Of a DNA stretch of 64,000 nt, positions 8,257-17,263 are shown piece after piece (the stretch's first letter is position 1; each line of letters starts with the position of its first letter). Source of the DNA: Psychroserpens burtonensis DSM 12212. Its GTDB lineage: Bacteria > Bacteroidota > Bacteroidia > Flavobacteriales > Flavobacteriaceae. Made by a program: the position numbers and the translations under genes. The stretch covers positions 124,001-188,000 of the forward strand of contig NZ_AUDE01000006.1 in the NCBI RefSeq assembly GCF_000425305.1, in the 5' to 3' direction. The notes beneath the pieces are model-generated. The model searched no databases, was not told the origin of the DNA, and was given only the letters and a program-made list of their open reading frames with translations.

Positions 8257-9333
8257 ATGAAACAAAGAATAATAGGAATAGATGTAGCGCGAGCATTGGC
8301 AGTTATCGGAATGATCGTCGTCAATTTCAAAGTAGTATTTGGAGAAAATGGCCAACTTTGGGTAAAATCTTTCGCTAGTATTTTTGACGGAAAAGCTGCA
8401 GCAACATTTGTAGTTTTAGCAGGTGTTGGACTTGCTTTAATGACCAATTCAGCAATTAACCATAGAGATAGAGCGAAAATAAAAGTTGCTCGAATTAGAA
8501 TAGCCAAAAGAGCTTTGTTTCTTTTTATTATTGGTATTTCATACATCACAATTTGGCCAGCAGATATTCTACATTTTTATGGGATTTATATGGCCATCAC
8601 ACTGGTGCTATTAACTTGTAAAGAAAAAACAATCCTAATTTCAGGTATTTGCATCATTCTAGTGTATCCAATTCTAATAACAGTTTTAAATTACGAGACA
8701 GGTTGGATTTTTGCCACTTTAGATTATCAAGATTTTTGGACGTTTAAAGGCTTTATTAGAAATCTATTTTTAAATGGTTTTCATCCAGTAATGCCTTGGA
8801 CTGCCTTTATGCTCTTTGGTTATTGGTTCGGAAAACAGGATTTACACAACGACAAATTCGTAAAAAAAACATTTTGGATGAGTACCATCATTTTTATTTC
8901 TATTCAAGTTGTGTCTTTTCTAACCATCTCGACTTTATCAGAAGGAAACAAAGAAGTTACTTTGGAACTGATTGAAATTTTTGGAACAAAACCAATGCCA
9001 CCACTACCCATTTATATGTTCAGCGGCACTGCCATTGCCTTTGCGATAATTTCAGCGTGTATACTAATTGCCAAGAAATTTAAAAACAGTTTTATCATTG
9101 ATGCCTTAAATAAAACAGGCCAATTAGCATTAACCTTATACGTGGCACACGTCATTGTTGGAATGGGAATTATTGAAGTAATAAACCCTTCTAAAATAGG
9201 GAATTATTCAATTGAATTTTCAGTGATTTATGCAATTGTATTTAGTTTACTGTGTATCTTATTTGCTGTTATTTGGAGAAGATATAACAAATCTGGACCC
9301 TTAGAATGGGTGATGCGAAAGCTAACGGATTAA
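8257..9333 (+). CDS. DUF1624/DUF418-type membrane protein
   Basis: A polytopic membrane protein of 358 residues. The opening RIIGIDVARALAVIGMIVVN is the signature of the heparan-alpha-glucosaminide N-acetyltransferase-like / DUF418 group, followed by about ten hydrophobic helices and the C-terminal LNKTGQLALTLYVAHVIVGM typical of DUF418. Related proteins are thought to be membrane acyltransferases, but the role is unproved. It starts 32 bases after the hydroxylase gene and may share its transcript. Confidence 0.85.
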   Translation: MKQRIIGIDVARALAVIGMIVVNFKVVFGENGQLWVKSFASIFDGKAAATFVVLAGVGLALMTNSAINHRDRAKIKVARIRIAKRALFLFIIGISYITIWPADILHFYGIYMAITLVLLTCKEKTILISGICIILVYPILITVLNYETGWIFATLDYQDFWTFKGFIRNLFLNGFHPVMPWTAFMLFGYWFGKQDLHNDKFVKKTFWMSTIIFISIQVVSFLTISTLSEGNKEVTLELIEIFGTKPMPPLPIYMFSGTAIAFAIISACILIAKKFKNSFIIDALNKTGQLALTLYVAHVIVGMGIIEVINPSKIGNYSIEFSVIYAIVFSLLCILFAVIWRRYNKSGPLEWVMRKLTD

Positions 9334-9501
9334 AAAACTAATTGTATAAATTAACACTTAACTTATAGTTCGTACTTTATTCGCGAATATTACTAGCACT
9401 CAAAAGAAATGAAAGGGATACTTTTTAATATATTTTCTGAAATTTTTTCTTAAATCTAACAAATTTTTAAATGATAATACAAGAATTTTAAATCAGATGT
9501 T

Positions 9502-10086
9502 ATGAATAAGAAGTCAATTTATATTATTTTAATTTCCATGATTTTTTTATGGGGTTCATTTGTTGTCGTTAGTTTTTTTTCTGACCCAATGGGATTTATT
9601 TCATATTTAGGATTTGCAAATAGTAATAGTGGGACTGCCTTAAGTTGGGCGTTGGCGTTATTAACAGTGATTTTATATTGCTTTAGTGCAGCAAAAATAT
9701 CAGAAGTAAAGTACCATATGTTCAAAATGGATAGACTAAAAGTAGTCGCAATTCTTGCAGCTGTTTTTGCAGGGATAATGGAAGAGGTGATTTATAGAAA
9801 GTGGATTATGGATTATCTCGACTCACATGATTTCTCTGTTATAGTGCAGGTCTCATTATCAGGTTTAGCTTTTGGAATCATCCATCTATTATGGGGAATA
9901 AAGAACAGAAAAGCTGGAGTAAATGCTTTTATTTCCACATCCTTATTAGGCTTTGCCTTAGCCATTGTTTACTTAGTCTCTGAGCGTAGTTTAGCACCGT
10001 GCATAGTTGCTCATTTTATGATAACAGCACTTATAGAACCCGGTTTATTGGTTGCTGCAAAAGAGGATAAAATAGGGTACTGGTGA
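9502..10086 (+). CDS. CPBP family intramembrane protease
   Basis: A 194-residue membrane protein of the CPBP (Rce1/Abi-like) family of intramembrane glutamate proteases. The family motifs are visible: EEVIYRK (E94, E95, R99), FGIIH (F124 to H128) and a later AHFM motif in PCIVAHFMITALIEP. About five or six hydrophobic helices are present. Bacterial members process peptides or contribute to bacteriocin immunity; the partner is not evident. An AT-rich gap of 168 bases separates it from the previous gene, so it may have its own promoter. Confidence 0.85.
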   Translation: MNKKSIYIILISMIFLWGSFVVVSFFSDPMGFISYLGFANSNSGTALSWALALLTVILYCFSAAKISEVKYHMFKMDRLKVVAILAAVFAGIMEEVIYRKWIMDYLDSHDFSVIVQVSLSGLAFGIIHLLWGIKNRKAGVNAFISTSLLGFALAIVYLVSERSLAPCIVAHFMITALIEPGLLVAAKEDKIGYW

Positions 10087-10113
10087 GAAAACCTAAAGAG
10101 GCCCTTAAACGAA

Positions 10114-10248
10114 ATGAAATTATATAATAAGCTATGGACAAAGGTCCTTTTTGTTGCAAGTAAAAAACATCGTTATAGAGATTATTTAGAACAAAAGTAT
10201 CCATATCCAACAATTAATCAAATTAAAGAAAACGCTCTCTTTTTGTAA
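10114..10248 (+). CDS. possible 44-residue small protein
   Basis: A short open frame from ATG at 10114 to TAA at 10246-10248, beginning 27 bases after the CPBP gene. The peptide is basic and aromatic (MKLYNKLWTKVLFVASKKHR, ending NQIKENALFL). Composition and the close spacing to the upstream gene are plausible for a real small gene, but there is no recognised homologue. Confidence 0.3.
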   Translation: MKLYNKLWTKVLFVASKKHRYRDYLEQKYPYPTINQIKENALFL

Positions 10249-10314
10249 CAAAAAGAACATTAATTCGTCATAGTATCAACCTAAAGAATAAATAAAATTT
10301 ATTTAAAATTTAAA

Positions 10315-10884
10315 ATGAAAACGGCAAAATTATTCTTAGTTATTTTAATAGCCATCGCCATCCAATCCTGCTCTTCTGATTCTGATATAGACCCAGAACC
10401 GACTATTGACAATAGAAATGGCATTCATTATAAAGGTGTTTTTTATCCTTTAAATACCGCAATAATTAGGAAAAAGGAGTTTAATGTTTGGAATAGGGGG
10501 CCAAGTGTCTATATCCGTTTATTCAATGCAGATCCATTATTCAATGCAGATGATCCCTTTATTACACATCCAAAATGGCTGGATATAAATAAATTTAGTT
10601 TTTTTTATGAAGCAACCGAAGTAACGACTCGCACTATAACTCCTGTACCCCATTATAACATGCGCATAAATACAGGTTATGATCCTTCTAATATTCATTT
10701 AGCGACTACGATTCTAAGAGATTATACAGTACGCCCAGAAAATATAGCAGTTGCTAGTATTGTGCATATAAATGCTATATCCGCAGATGAAATAGATTTA
10801 GATTTTGAATTTACGCGGCCAGATGGCGAAATTATAACAGGACGTTATAAGGGGTCTTATTCAGATGTAAGCACTGAAGATTAA
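10315..10884 (+). CDS. hypothetical lipoprotein
   Basis: A 189-residue predicted lipoprotein: signal MKTAKLFLVILIAIAIQ, lipobox IQSC, then SSDSDIDPEPT, the acidic run common in surface-exposed Bacteroidetes lipoproteins. The mature domain has segments such as GIHYKGVFYPLNTAIIRKKE and ends with a FTRPDGEIITGRYKGSYS strand pair. No catalytic residues are recognised. A gap of 34 bases separates it from the metallophosphoesterase gene, so the two may be co-transcribed. Confidence 0.78.
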   Translation: MKTAKLFLVILIAIAIQSCSSDSDIDPEPTIDNRNGIHYKGVFYPLNTAIIRKKEFNVWNRGPSVYIRLFNADPLFNADDPFITHPKWLDINKFSFFYEATEVTTRTITPVPHYNMRINTGYDPSNIHLATTILRDYTVRPENIAVASIVHINAISADEIDLDFEFTRPDGEIITGRYKGSYSDVSTED

Positions 10885-10918
10885 TAAATTTAGTTTTAGA
10901 GTTTAAAATAAAAACACA

Positions 10919-12127
10919 ATGTTAAAAAAAATAGTAAAATTATTTTGTGCTTTCTTACTTATTGTAATCGCATCTATTGCCTTACTTAGTAGAATTACAG
11001 GAATTGGAATAAAAGCACCCGATGGTCGCTATTTGGGGTACTCAAATGAATGGCTATTTCTCGACTATCAAAATATTCCTGTCCGTCAAGATGGCCCTTA
11101 TGTTCTAACCGAAAATGATACACGTTATGCCCTTTATATTAATGGAGACGGCAAAGCTCCTTCCGAGGTACTTCGACAAGACGTAACAAACGAAGTTGAA
11201 GTTATAGTAGACAATGCTGTAGGGACACAATTTACAGTTCCTTTGCGAAAAGCTTATCAACGTTCAGAATTGAGTATTCCGAGTCCTAAAAAGCTATTCG
11301 CTATTTCAGATCTGGAAGGTGAGTTTGACACTATGGTTCATCTATTACAGGTGAACGGTGTAATAGATCATGCTTTAAACTGGAGTTATGGCACCGGTCA
11401 TTTAGTCTTAATTGGTGACATGGTTGATCGCGGTAGGAATGTTGTTCCTTTGCTATGGTTAATTTACAAATTAGAGGGGGAAGCTAAGTTGGCTGGTGGA
11501 CATGTTCATTTTGTATTGGGCAATCATGAACGTTATTTATTAGATGGGAGAACCAAGTCCGTTGCCTCTAAATATTATGGTACTTTTCGCACTACAGATT
11601 TGTCTCAACGGGAATTATGGTCTGAAAAATCAGAATTAGGACACTGGTTAAGGAGTAAACCTGTGATGCTGAAAATTGGTAGTACTTTGTTTGTACATGC
11701 TGGCATCTCTCCTAAAGTATTAAGCATGGATCCTTCACTTCAATCCATTGACAAAGAAGCAGAAAATAATTTTGTGACTGATGATGTAGTAAGAAGGAAT
11801 ATTGACGGCAGTGTGATACATGATGCCAATGGCATACTATTTTATAGAGGTTTAGCGCTAGACAGGAGTGCAGATGATCTTGGTGAAAAAGCGAGCACAG
11901 CGCATGTGAATCAGGTGCTTGAAAAATTTAAAGTAGATAGAATAGCTATTGGACATACTTTGGCCACAAACATTAGCCATGACTATGATGAAAAAGTTAT
12001 ACGTGTTGATGTGCATCATTCAGGTGAGGTGAGTGAAGGCTTAGTCATAAAAGACAATACACTGTGGCGAGCCGATGACAAAGGGAAAATGTTTCCACTC
12101 AAACAAGTGGAAAACAGTACGGAATAA
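10919..12127 (+). CDS. calcineurin-like metallophosphoesterase
   Basis: A 402-residue phosphoesterase anchored by one N-terminal hydrophobic helix (residues ~8-24), so it probably faces the periplasm. The metallophosphoesterase motifs occur in order: ISDLEG (D131, with Glu where DxHG normally has His), GDMVDRG (166-172), GNHE (201-204), a HAGIS motif and GHT near residue 344. The order and the FVLGNHERYLL helix resemble Shewanella-type protein phosphatases (PPP-like). Residues 30-120 are an uncharacterised N-terminal region. Substrate could be a phosphoprotein or nucleotide. Confidence 0.85.
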   Translation: MLKKIVKLFCAFLLIVIASIALLSRITGIGIKAPDGRYLGYSNEWLFLDYQNIPVRQDGPYVLTENDTRYALYINGDGKAPSEVLRQDVTNEVEVIVDNAVGTQFTVPLRKAYQRSELSIPSPKKLFAISDLEGEFDTMVHLLQVNGVIDHALNWSYGTGHLVLIGDMVDRGRNVVPLLWLIYKLEGEAKLAGGHVHFVLGNHERYLLDGRTKSVASKYYGTFRTTDLSQRELWSEKSELGHWLRSKPVMLKIGSTLFVHAGISPKVLSMDPSLQSIDKEAENNFVTDDVVRRNIDGSVIHDANGILFYRGLALDRSADDLGEKASTAHVNQVLEKFKVDRIAIGHTLATNISHDYDEKVIRVDVHHSGEVSEGLVIKDNTLWRADDKGKMFPLKQVENSTE

Positions 12128-12187
12128 AAAAGGACTAGTGAACTAAGGTATATTAACATTTAGTTACAGTGCTATATTTAGAGTTGA

Positions 12188-12367
12188 ATGTGGTATTATA
12201 ACTATTTCGTTCAAAAAAATTTAGTGCTGAATGAAAATAGTTTAAAGGGTCTGGGTTATATTAATGATGTATATGTCAAGAGTACTGAGTCGGATAGTAT
12301 ATCTTTAGTAAGTAAACGTTGTAAAAAAGCAAGTTGCTATCTTTTTGATAAGTATCACATAGAATAA
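12188..12367 (+). CDS. possible 59-residue small protein
   Basis: An open frame from ATG at 12188 to TAA at 12365-12367. The peptide starts MWYYNYFVQKNLVLNENSLK and has balanced composition with two cysteines near the end (SKRCKKASCYLF). It could be a genuine small protein or the tail of a lost gene, since it sits just before a gene known to have been rearranged. No homologue recognised. Confidence 0.28.
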   Translation: MWYYNYFVQKNLVLNENSLKGLGYINDVYVKSTESDSISLVSKRCKKASCYLFDKYHIE

Positions 12368-12387
12368 TAGCAATTATTAAATTCAGT

Positions 12388-14871
12388 ATGAAAATAGTAA
12401 AACGAGTTCTTAAATTTATCGCCATACTTATTGGGATCTTACTAATCTCTTCAGTCATTGTTATACTCGTAGATCAACAAAGTACCAGTTATTTAAAAAC
12501 TAAAAACAATAAATTTGCTAATAACACCTATCTAATTACCAATGCAAATATTATCCCAATGAATCAAGACACTATTTTAGTTAACAAAATGGTATTCATA
12601 AAAGAGGGTTTAATTCAAAATATATCGGATAATATTGAAATGAAGGGTGTTGAAATTATTGATGCAAAAAACAAATACTTAACCCCTGGTCTTATAGATA
12701 TGCATGTTCATGTATGGGATAGATATGAACTTGGCTTATATCTATCCAATGGTATTACATCTGTTCGTAATTTATGGGGTATGCCCATGCATTTAAGACT
12801 TAAAGAAGATATAGAAAATGATAAAATTATCGCTCCCATGTTTTTTACAAGTGATCCTAAACTGACGGGTCCAGAATTTATTGGAGATGATAATTTACAC
12901 CTAACAAGCCCCCTTGAAGCCAAAGAAAAAGTGATTTCATATAAAAAAAGAGGCTACGATTTTATTAAAACCTATTATGCAGAACGCGCAAAAGGTGGCG
13001 TTGGTTTAATTATTTCTGGTGGTATTGCACCTAATGTACAAGGTTGGACAGGCCCTTTTTCCGCAAGAATGAGTACAAAAAAACACGCAAGAAACCATAA
13101 GGTAATTACAGATGCAGTGCATAAAGAAGGTGGTAAAATATGCATGCAAATTTTACACGCAGGACGATACGGATATCATCCGCTTGCGGTTGCACCTTCG
13201 GCCATAAAATCACCAATTAGCCCCTTTAAACCATTTAAACTAAAACAATCAGGTATCAAACGTACCATTCGTGATTTTGTAAATTCTGCTAAACTAGCAA
13301 AATTAGCGGGCTATGATGGTATAGAAATTATGGGTTCTGAAGGGTATTTGATTAATCAATTTATTTCAGAAAGAACAAATACGCGCACTGATAATTATGG
13401 CGGAAGCTATGAGAATCGAATGCGTTTACCTATTGCATTAGTAAAGCAAACTCGTGAAGCAGTTGGAACCGAGTTTATCATCATCTATCGTTTATCCATG
13501 TTAGATTTAGTAGAAAAAGGAAGTACTTGGCAAGAAGTAGTTGCCTTAGGTAAAGAAATTGAAAAATCTGGTGCCACTATCATAAACACAGGAATTGGTT
13601 GGCACGAAGCACGAATACCAACCATCGCAACGTCAGTACCAAGAGCTGCATTTACTTGGGTAACTAAAAAAATGAAAGAAGAACTTTCGATTCCGTTAGT
13701 AACTTCAAATAGAATAAATATGCCAGAAACAGCTAAAAAAGTATTGGCAGAAGGTCATGCAGACATGATTTCAATGGCACGTCCGTTTTTAGCAGATTCA
13801 GAATGGGTAAATAAAGCAGAAGCAAATAGATCGGACGAAATAAACACATGTATTGGCTGTAATCAAGCGTGTTTAGATCACGTCTTTGAACAGAAAGTAG
13901 CAAGTTGCTTAGTAAACCCAAGAGCATGTCATGAAACGGAACTAAATTATCTTCCAACAAAAATAAAGAAAAGAATTGCTGTTATAGGCGCAGGACCTGC
14001 AGGATTAGCTGCGGCAACCATCGCAGCACAACGAGGACATGACGTTACCCTTTTTGATTCCGAAAAGGAAACAGGAGGACAATTTAATATGGCGAAGCAA
14101 ATTCCGGGGAAAGAAGAATTTTATGAAACGATACGTTATTTTAATAAACAAATAGAATTACATCAAGTCACTGTAAAATTAAATACGCGAGTCACTAGTG
14201 AAGATTTAAAAAGTGGTAATTTTGATGAAGTTATATTAGCGACAGGAATCAAACCAAGAACCTTAAAAATTGAAGGTATTGATCACCCTAAAGTATTAGA
14301 CTATATTGATGTTTTAAAATTCAAAAAACCGGTTGGTAGACGTGTTGCAATTATTGGAGCAGGCGGAATAGGTTTCGATGTTTCAGAATATTTAGCACAT
14401 GAAGGTGAAAGTACCTCATTAAACATTGACGCTTGGTTAAAAGAATGGGGAATTGATAAAACAATGAGCGCTAGAAGTGGAATTGAATGTGTAACCGCAG
14501 AAGTTAATCCATCACCAAGAGAGATCTTCATGTTTAAACGCAGCGAAGGTAAATTTGGTGGTAACTTAGGTAAAACTACGGGTTGGATTCATCGTTCTAC
14601 ATTGAAAAAGAAAAAAGTCCAGTTTATCAACAGCGTTCAGTATACAAAAATTGATGATATTGGCTTGCATTATATTCAAAATAAAGAGCAAAAAGTGTTA
14701 GAGGTAGATAACATTATTATTTGCGCAGGTCAGTTGCCACTTAAAGAATTACTAGAGCCATTAGAAGCAGAGGGCATAAAAGTTCATGTCGTTGGTGGTG
14801 CAGATGTTGCTGCTGAATTAGATGCAAAACTAGCTATTAATCAAGCCTGTAGATTAGCTGCTACCATTTAA
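12388..14871 (+). CDS. chimera: truncated amidohydrolase fused to 2,4-dienoyl-CoA reductase
   Basis: An 827-residue frame made of two unrelated parts. Residues 1-~194 are the start of a membrane-anchored metal-dependent amidohydrolase: one hydrophobic helix (8-28), the LITNANIIPM beta strand, and the metal motif PGLIDMHVHVW (H106, H108); the remaining metal ligands are lost. From ~Y196 (YYAERAKGGVGLIISGGIAP) the sequence is FadH, NADPH-dependent 2,4-dienoyl-CoA reductase, used in oxidation of unsaturated fatty acids. It retains the likely catalytic Y320 and H406, the 4Fe-4S cysteines C488, C491, C495 and C507, and both dinucleotide folds (GAGPAG at 534 and IIGAGGIGFD later). FadH normally starts about 43 residues earlier, so the first TIM-barrel strand and part of the FMN site are missing. 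Probably inactive as either enzyme. Confidence 0.85.
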   Translation: MKIVKRVLKFIAILIGILLISSVIVILVDQQSTSYLKTKNNKFANNTYLITNANIIPMNQDTILVNKMVFIKEGLIQNISDNIEMKGVEIIDAKNKYLTPGLIDMHVHVWDRYELGLYLSNGITSVRNLWGMPMHLRLKEDIENDKIIAPMFFTSDPKLTGPEFIGDDNLHLTSPLEAKEKVISYKKRGYDFIKTYYAERAKGGVGLIISGGIAPNVQGWTGPFSARMSTKKHARNHKVITDAVHKEGGKICMQILHAGRYGYHPLAVAPSAIKSPISPFKPFKLKQSGIKRTIRDFVNSAKLAKLAGYDGIEIMGSEGYLINQFISERTNTRTDNYGGSYENRMRLPIALVKQTREAVGTEFIIIYRLSMLDLVEKGSTWQEVVALGKEIEKSGATIINTGIGWHEARIPTIATSVPRAAFTWVTKKMKEELSIPLVTSNRINMPETAKKVLAEGHADMISMARPFLADSEWVNKAEANRSDEINTCIGCNQACLDHVFEQKVASCLVNPRACHETELNYLPTKIKKRIAVIGAGPAGLAAATIAAQRGHDVTLFDSEKETGGQFNMAKQIPGKEEFYETIRYFNKQIELHQVTVKLNTRVTSEDLKSGNFDEVILATGIKPRTLKIEGIDHPKVLDYIDVLKFKKPVGRRVAIIGAGGIGFDVSEYLAHEGESTSLNIDAWLKEWGIDKTMSARSGIECVTAEVNPSPREIFMFKRSEGKFGGNLGKTTGWIHRSTLKKKKVQFINSVQYTKIDDIGLHYIQNKEQKVLEVDNIIICAGQLPLKELLEPLEAEGIKVHVVGGADVAAELDAKLAINQACRLAATI

Positions 14872-14897
14872 TATTTGGTAATTAAAACAAAGACTCC

Positions 14898-15485
14898 ATG
14901 ATTATTATAATAGCGCCCGTAGATGACCTCCCAAAAGAAATTGACCTACTCAAACAGCTATTTGAAGCAGGTTTAGAGCATTTTCATTTGAGAAAACCTC
15001 ATAAAAACTATAAAGCACATTGTGAGTATTTAAATCAAATAGATGAACAGTATCACAATAAAATAGTCGTTCATTATCATCATGAATTAATAAACGAATT
15101 CAAATTAAAAGGGATTCATTTTCAAGAACAAAATAGAATAGATCATATAGATAATCCTGGTCAATATTTTAAAGGTCTTGATATGTTCGGCAAAACAATA
15201 AGCTCTTCATTTCATAAACCTAAAGATTTGGAGGGTTGTTATTTTGAGTTTGATTATCATTTGCTAAGTCCTGTCTTTTCATCTATTTCAAAAAAAGGCG
15301 AAGAAGGTCGTGGTTTTGATGTATCTCATATTGATAAAACTATTGTAGGCATGGGTGGAGTTACAGCAGATAATTTAAAAGCCTTTGATACCTTGGGCTA
15401 TAAAGGCGTTGGTGTTTTAGGAGGTGTTTGGCATAGTGATACACCTGTAGAGGTTTTTAAATTAATGATTGCTCATTTTAAATAA
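14898..15485 (+). CDS. TenI-like thiamine phosphate synthase family protein
   Basis: A 195-residue TIM-barrel protein of the ThiE/TenI family. Opening IIIIAPVDDLPKEIDLLKQL with FHLRKPHK, the GIHFQEQNR strand and the C-terminal phosphate-binding loop MGGVTADN, then GVGVLGG. Compared with ThiE it lacks several pyrophosphate-binding residues of the synthase, so it is more likely TenI-like (thiazole tautomerase) or a divergent ThiE. It starts 26 bases after the chimera. A decayed thiE copy follows at 15632, which suggests that a thiamine gene pair once stood here; no other thiamine gene is near. Confidence 0.75.
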   Translation: MIIIIAPVDDLPKEIDLLKQLFEAGLEHFHLRKPHKNYKAHCEYLNQIDEQYHNKIVVHYHHELINEFKLKGIHFQEQNRIDHIDNPGQYFKGLDMFGKTISSSFHKPKDLEGCYFEFDYHLLSPVFSSISKKGEEGRGFDVSHIDKTIVGMGGVTADNLKAFDTLGYKGVGVLGGVWHSDTPVEVFKLMIAHFK

Positions 15486-15631
15486 AGAGATCATAGATAA
15501 ACAACAAACAGTCGCGCTGTACATGTTGCTACATTATATTAATAATACCCTTGAATACGTTCCAGAGGTTGACTTGATCTGACAATTCGCATCCTAAAGA
15601 TAACAACCACTATGTAGAGCAGTAATAAAAC

Positions 15632-15978
15632 ATGATTACATCTAAGCTGCATGACGTAACTTAAGGAAATTCTCCAAAAGAGCACTTGTAAAATATTCAA
15701 AAAACATGTTCATCTGGCCCTGAATTGGTACAATTACGGATGAAGAATATTTCAGAAGAAAAAGACATTAAAAATAGCTGCACAAGGTCGAGAAATCACA
15801 TCTCATTTTCAAACCCGATTAATCACTAATGGGCACTATAAATAAGCGTAAGAAGTTAAAGAAGATGGTGTCTATTTAGATAAAACTGACGTCTGCCCTA
15901 CTGTAGTTAGATACTAGTTATAAACTTGGCAAATGATTGGTGGTACAGCAACTACCATTCAGAATTATGAAAAATAGC
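15632..15978 (+). pseudogene. decayed thiE copy
   Basis: This stretch matches the first ~345 bases of the intact thiE at 25732 at roughly three positions in four. Shared blocks include AAGGAAATTCTCCAAAAG, CATGTTCATCTGG, GAAATCACATCTCATTTTCA and GACGTCTGCCCTACT. Stops and frame shifts are frequent; TAA is already codon 11. Similarity ends near 15978, so the 3-prime half (with the phosphate-binding GVGGIT loop) is gone. It lies directly after the TenI-like gene, the expected place for an ancestral thiE. Confidence 0.8.
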
Positions 15979-16148
15979 CAAACCATCCACACGATGTTTT
16001 CAATTGTGAACAGTGTGTTCAATATCCCATAAAGACAGGTCTTTTAAACACTATTGAGAACCTAGAGTTATTAAACGATTTGCGTCGCAACCTTGGATAG
16101 CTTTCTAAAGTTTTGATATCTCAATGAACACAAGAGTTTGCCCAAACA
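15979..16148. other. unassigned sequence after decayed thiE
   Basis: No similarity to the thiE 3-prime half and no usable frame. A fragment reading ...NTIENLELLNDLRRNLG (around 16040-16100) resembles coding sequence but has no start. Nothing else seen. Confidence 0.35.
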
Positions 16149-16183
16149 AAAACAGCATCTAAAACTACTTTAGATGCTGTTTT
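16149..16183. terminator. bidirectional hairpin terminator
   Basis: Perfect 15-bp stem AAAACAGCATCTAAA / TTTAGATGCTGTTTT with a 5-base loop. It has T-runs on both strands. It would end the minus-strand detoxification operon (stop at 16206) and any plus-strand transcript from the TenI side. Confidence 0.85.
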
Positions 16184-16205
16184 AAATAGTATCCGAAAGA
16201 CTATT

Positions 16206-17261
16206 TTATTTAAGCGATTTCATATCAATTACAAACCTGTATTTAACATCATTACTAGTAACACGCTCGTAAGCTGTATTTATATCTTGCATATCTATAA
16301 GCTCAATATCACTAGTAATATTATGTTCTCCACAAAAATCTAACATCTCCTGTGTTTCTTTAATACCACCAATTAGAGAACCAGCAATGCGCTTGCGTCC
16401 CATAATGACACTTCCTCCGTGAAATGGCTTCAAAGGCTCTACTGCGCCAACTAAAACCATTGTTGCATCAATCTTAAGCAATCCTAAATAGGGATCCATT
16501 TCATGACCTACAGGAATAGTGTTTAAGATAAAATCAAAACTACCTTGGTGTTTTTTCATATCGTCCTGATCCTTTGATACTAAAACTTCATGAGCACCTA
16601 ATCGTTTTGCATCTTTTCCTTTTTCTGGTGATGTTGTTATCATGACCACATGTGCCCCTAAAGCATTCGCAAATTTAACACCCATATGGCCTAAACCTCC
16701 TAAACCTATCACACCTACTTTATCTCCTTTTTTCACTTTCCAGTGACTTAGTGGAGACCAAGTCGTAACTCCTGCACATAATAAAGGTGCTGTTGCTGCT
16801 TCGTCTAAGTTTTCTGGGATGCTTAGTACAAATTTTTCATCTACAACTACTGCTGTTGAATAACCTCCATACGTTTGTGTGCCTTCCATATGTTTATTTG
16901 GACTGTTATACGTAAATGTGGCTCGTTTTTCACAAAATTGCTCCAAGTCTTGTTCGCAAGAAGAACAGGTTTGGCAAGAGTCTACCATACAACCTACGCC
17001 TACTAAATCTCCTACTTTATAAGTATTTACACCATTACCAACTTCAACAACACGACCAATAATTTCGTGTCCAGGTACTACTGGATACGTTGATCCTTTC
17101 CAGTCATTTCTTACGGTATGTATATCACTGTGACACACACCACAATAGGTAATATCTATTTTTACATCGTCCGCTCCTACGGCTCTTCTTTGTATATCTA
17201 AAGGTTTTAAAGCCTCTGTTGATGCTGTTGCACCATATGCTTTTATTGTTGTACTTGCCAT
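16206..17261 (-). CDS. zinc-dependent NAD(P) alcohol dehydrogenase
   Basis: A 351-residue medium-chain alcohol dehydrogenase of the cinnamyl alcohol dehydrogenase / YahK type, reducing aldehydes with NADPH in the cytoplasm. Visible motifs: catalytic zinc site CGVCHSDIHT and PGHE, structural zinc cysteines in CQTCSSCEQDLEQFC, coenzyme loop GLGGLGHMGVK. Length is normal for the family. It is the last gene of a minus-strand trio (ene-reductase, OsmC, ADH), starting only two bases after OsmC, so the genes are co-transcribed and probably form an electrophile and aldehyde detoxification operon. Confidence 0.92.
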   Translation of the reverse strand: MASTTIKAYGATASTEALKPLDIQRRAVGADDVKIDITYCGVCHSDIHTVRNDWKGSTYPVVPGHEIIGRVVEVGNGVNTYKVGDLVGVGCMVDSCQTCSSCEQDLEQFCEKRATFTYNSPNKHMEGTQTYGGYSTAVVVDEKFVLSIPENLDEAATAPLLCAGVTTWSPLSHWKVKKGDKVGVIGLGGLGHMGVKFANALGAHVVMITTSPEKGKDAKRLGAHEVLVSKDQDDMKKHQGSFDFILNTIPVGHEMDPYLGLLKIDATMVLVGAVEPLKPFHGGSVIMGRKRIAGSLIGGIKETQEMLDFCGEHNITSDIELIDMQDINTAYERVTSNDVKYRFVIDMKSLK

Positions 17262-17263
17262 TA

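Noticed and set aside
15541-15600. Sequence TTGATCTGAC with flanking bases resembling part of a thiamine pyrophosphate riboswitch, upstream of the decayed thiE
   Set aside because: Only a short core resembles the TPP element; the CTGAGA half and the closing stem could not be found, so this may be chance.
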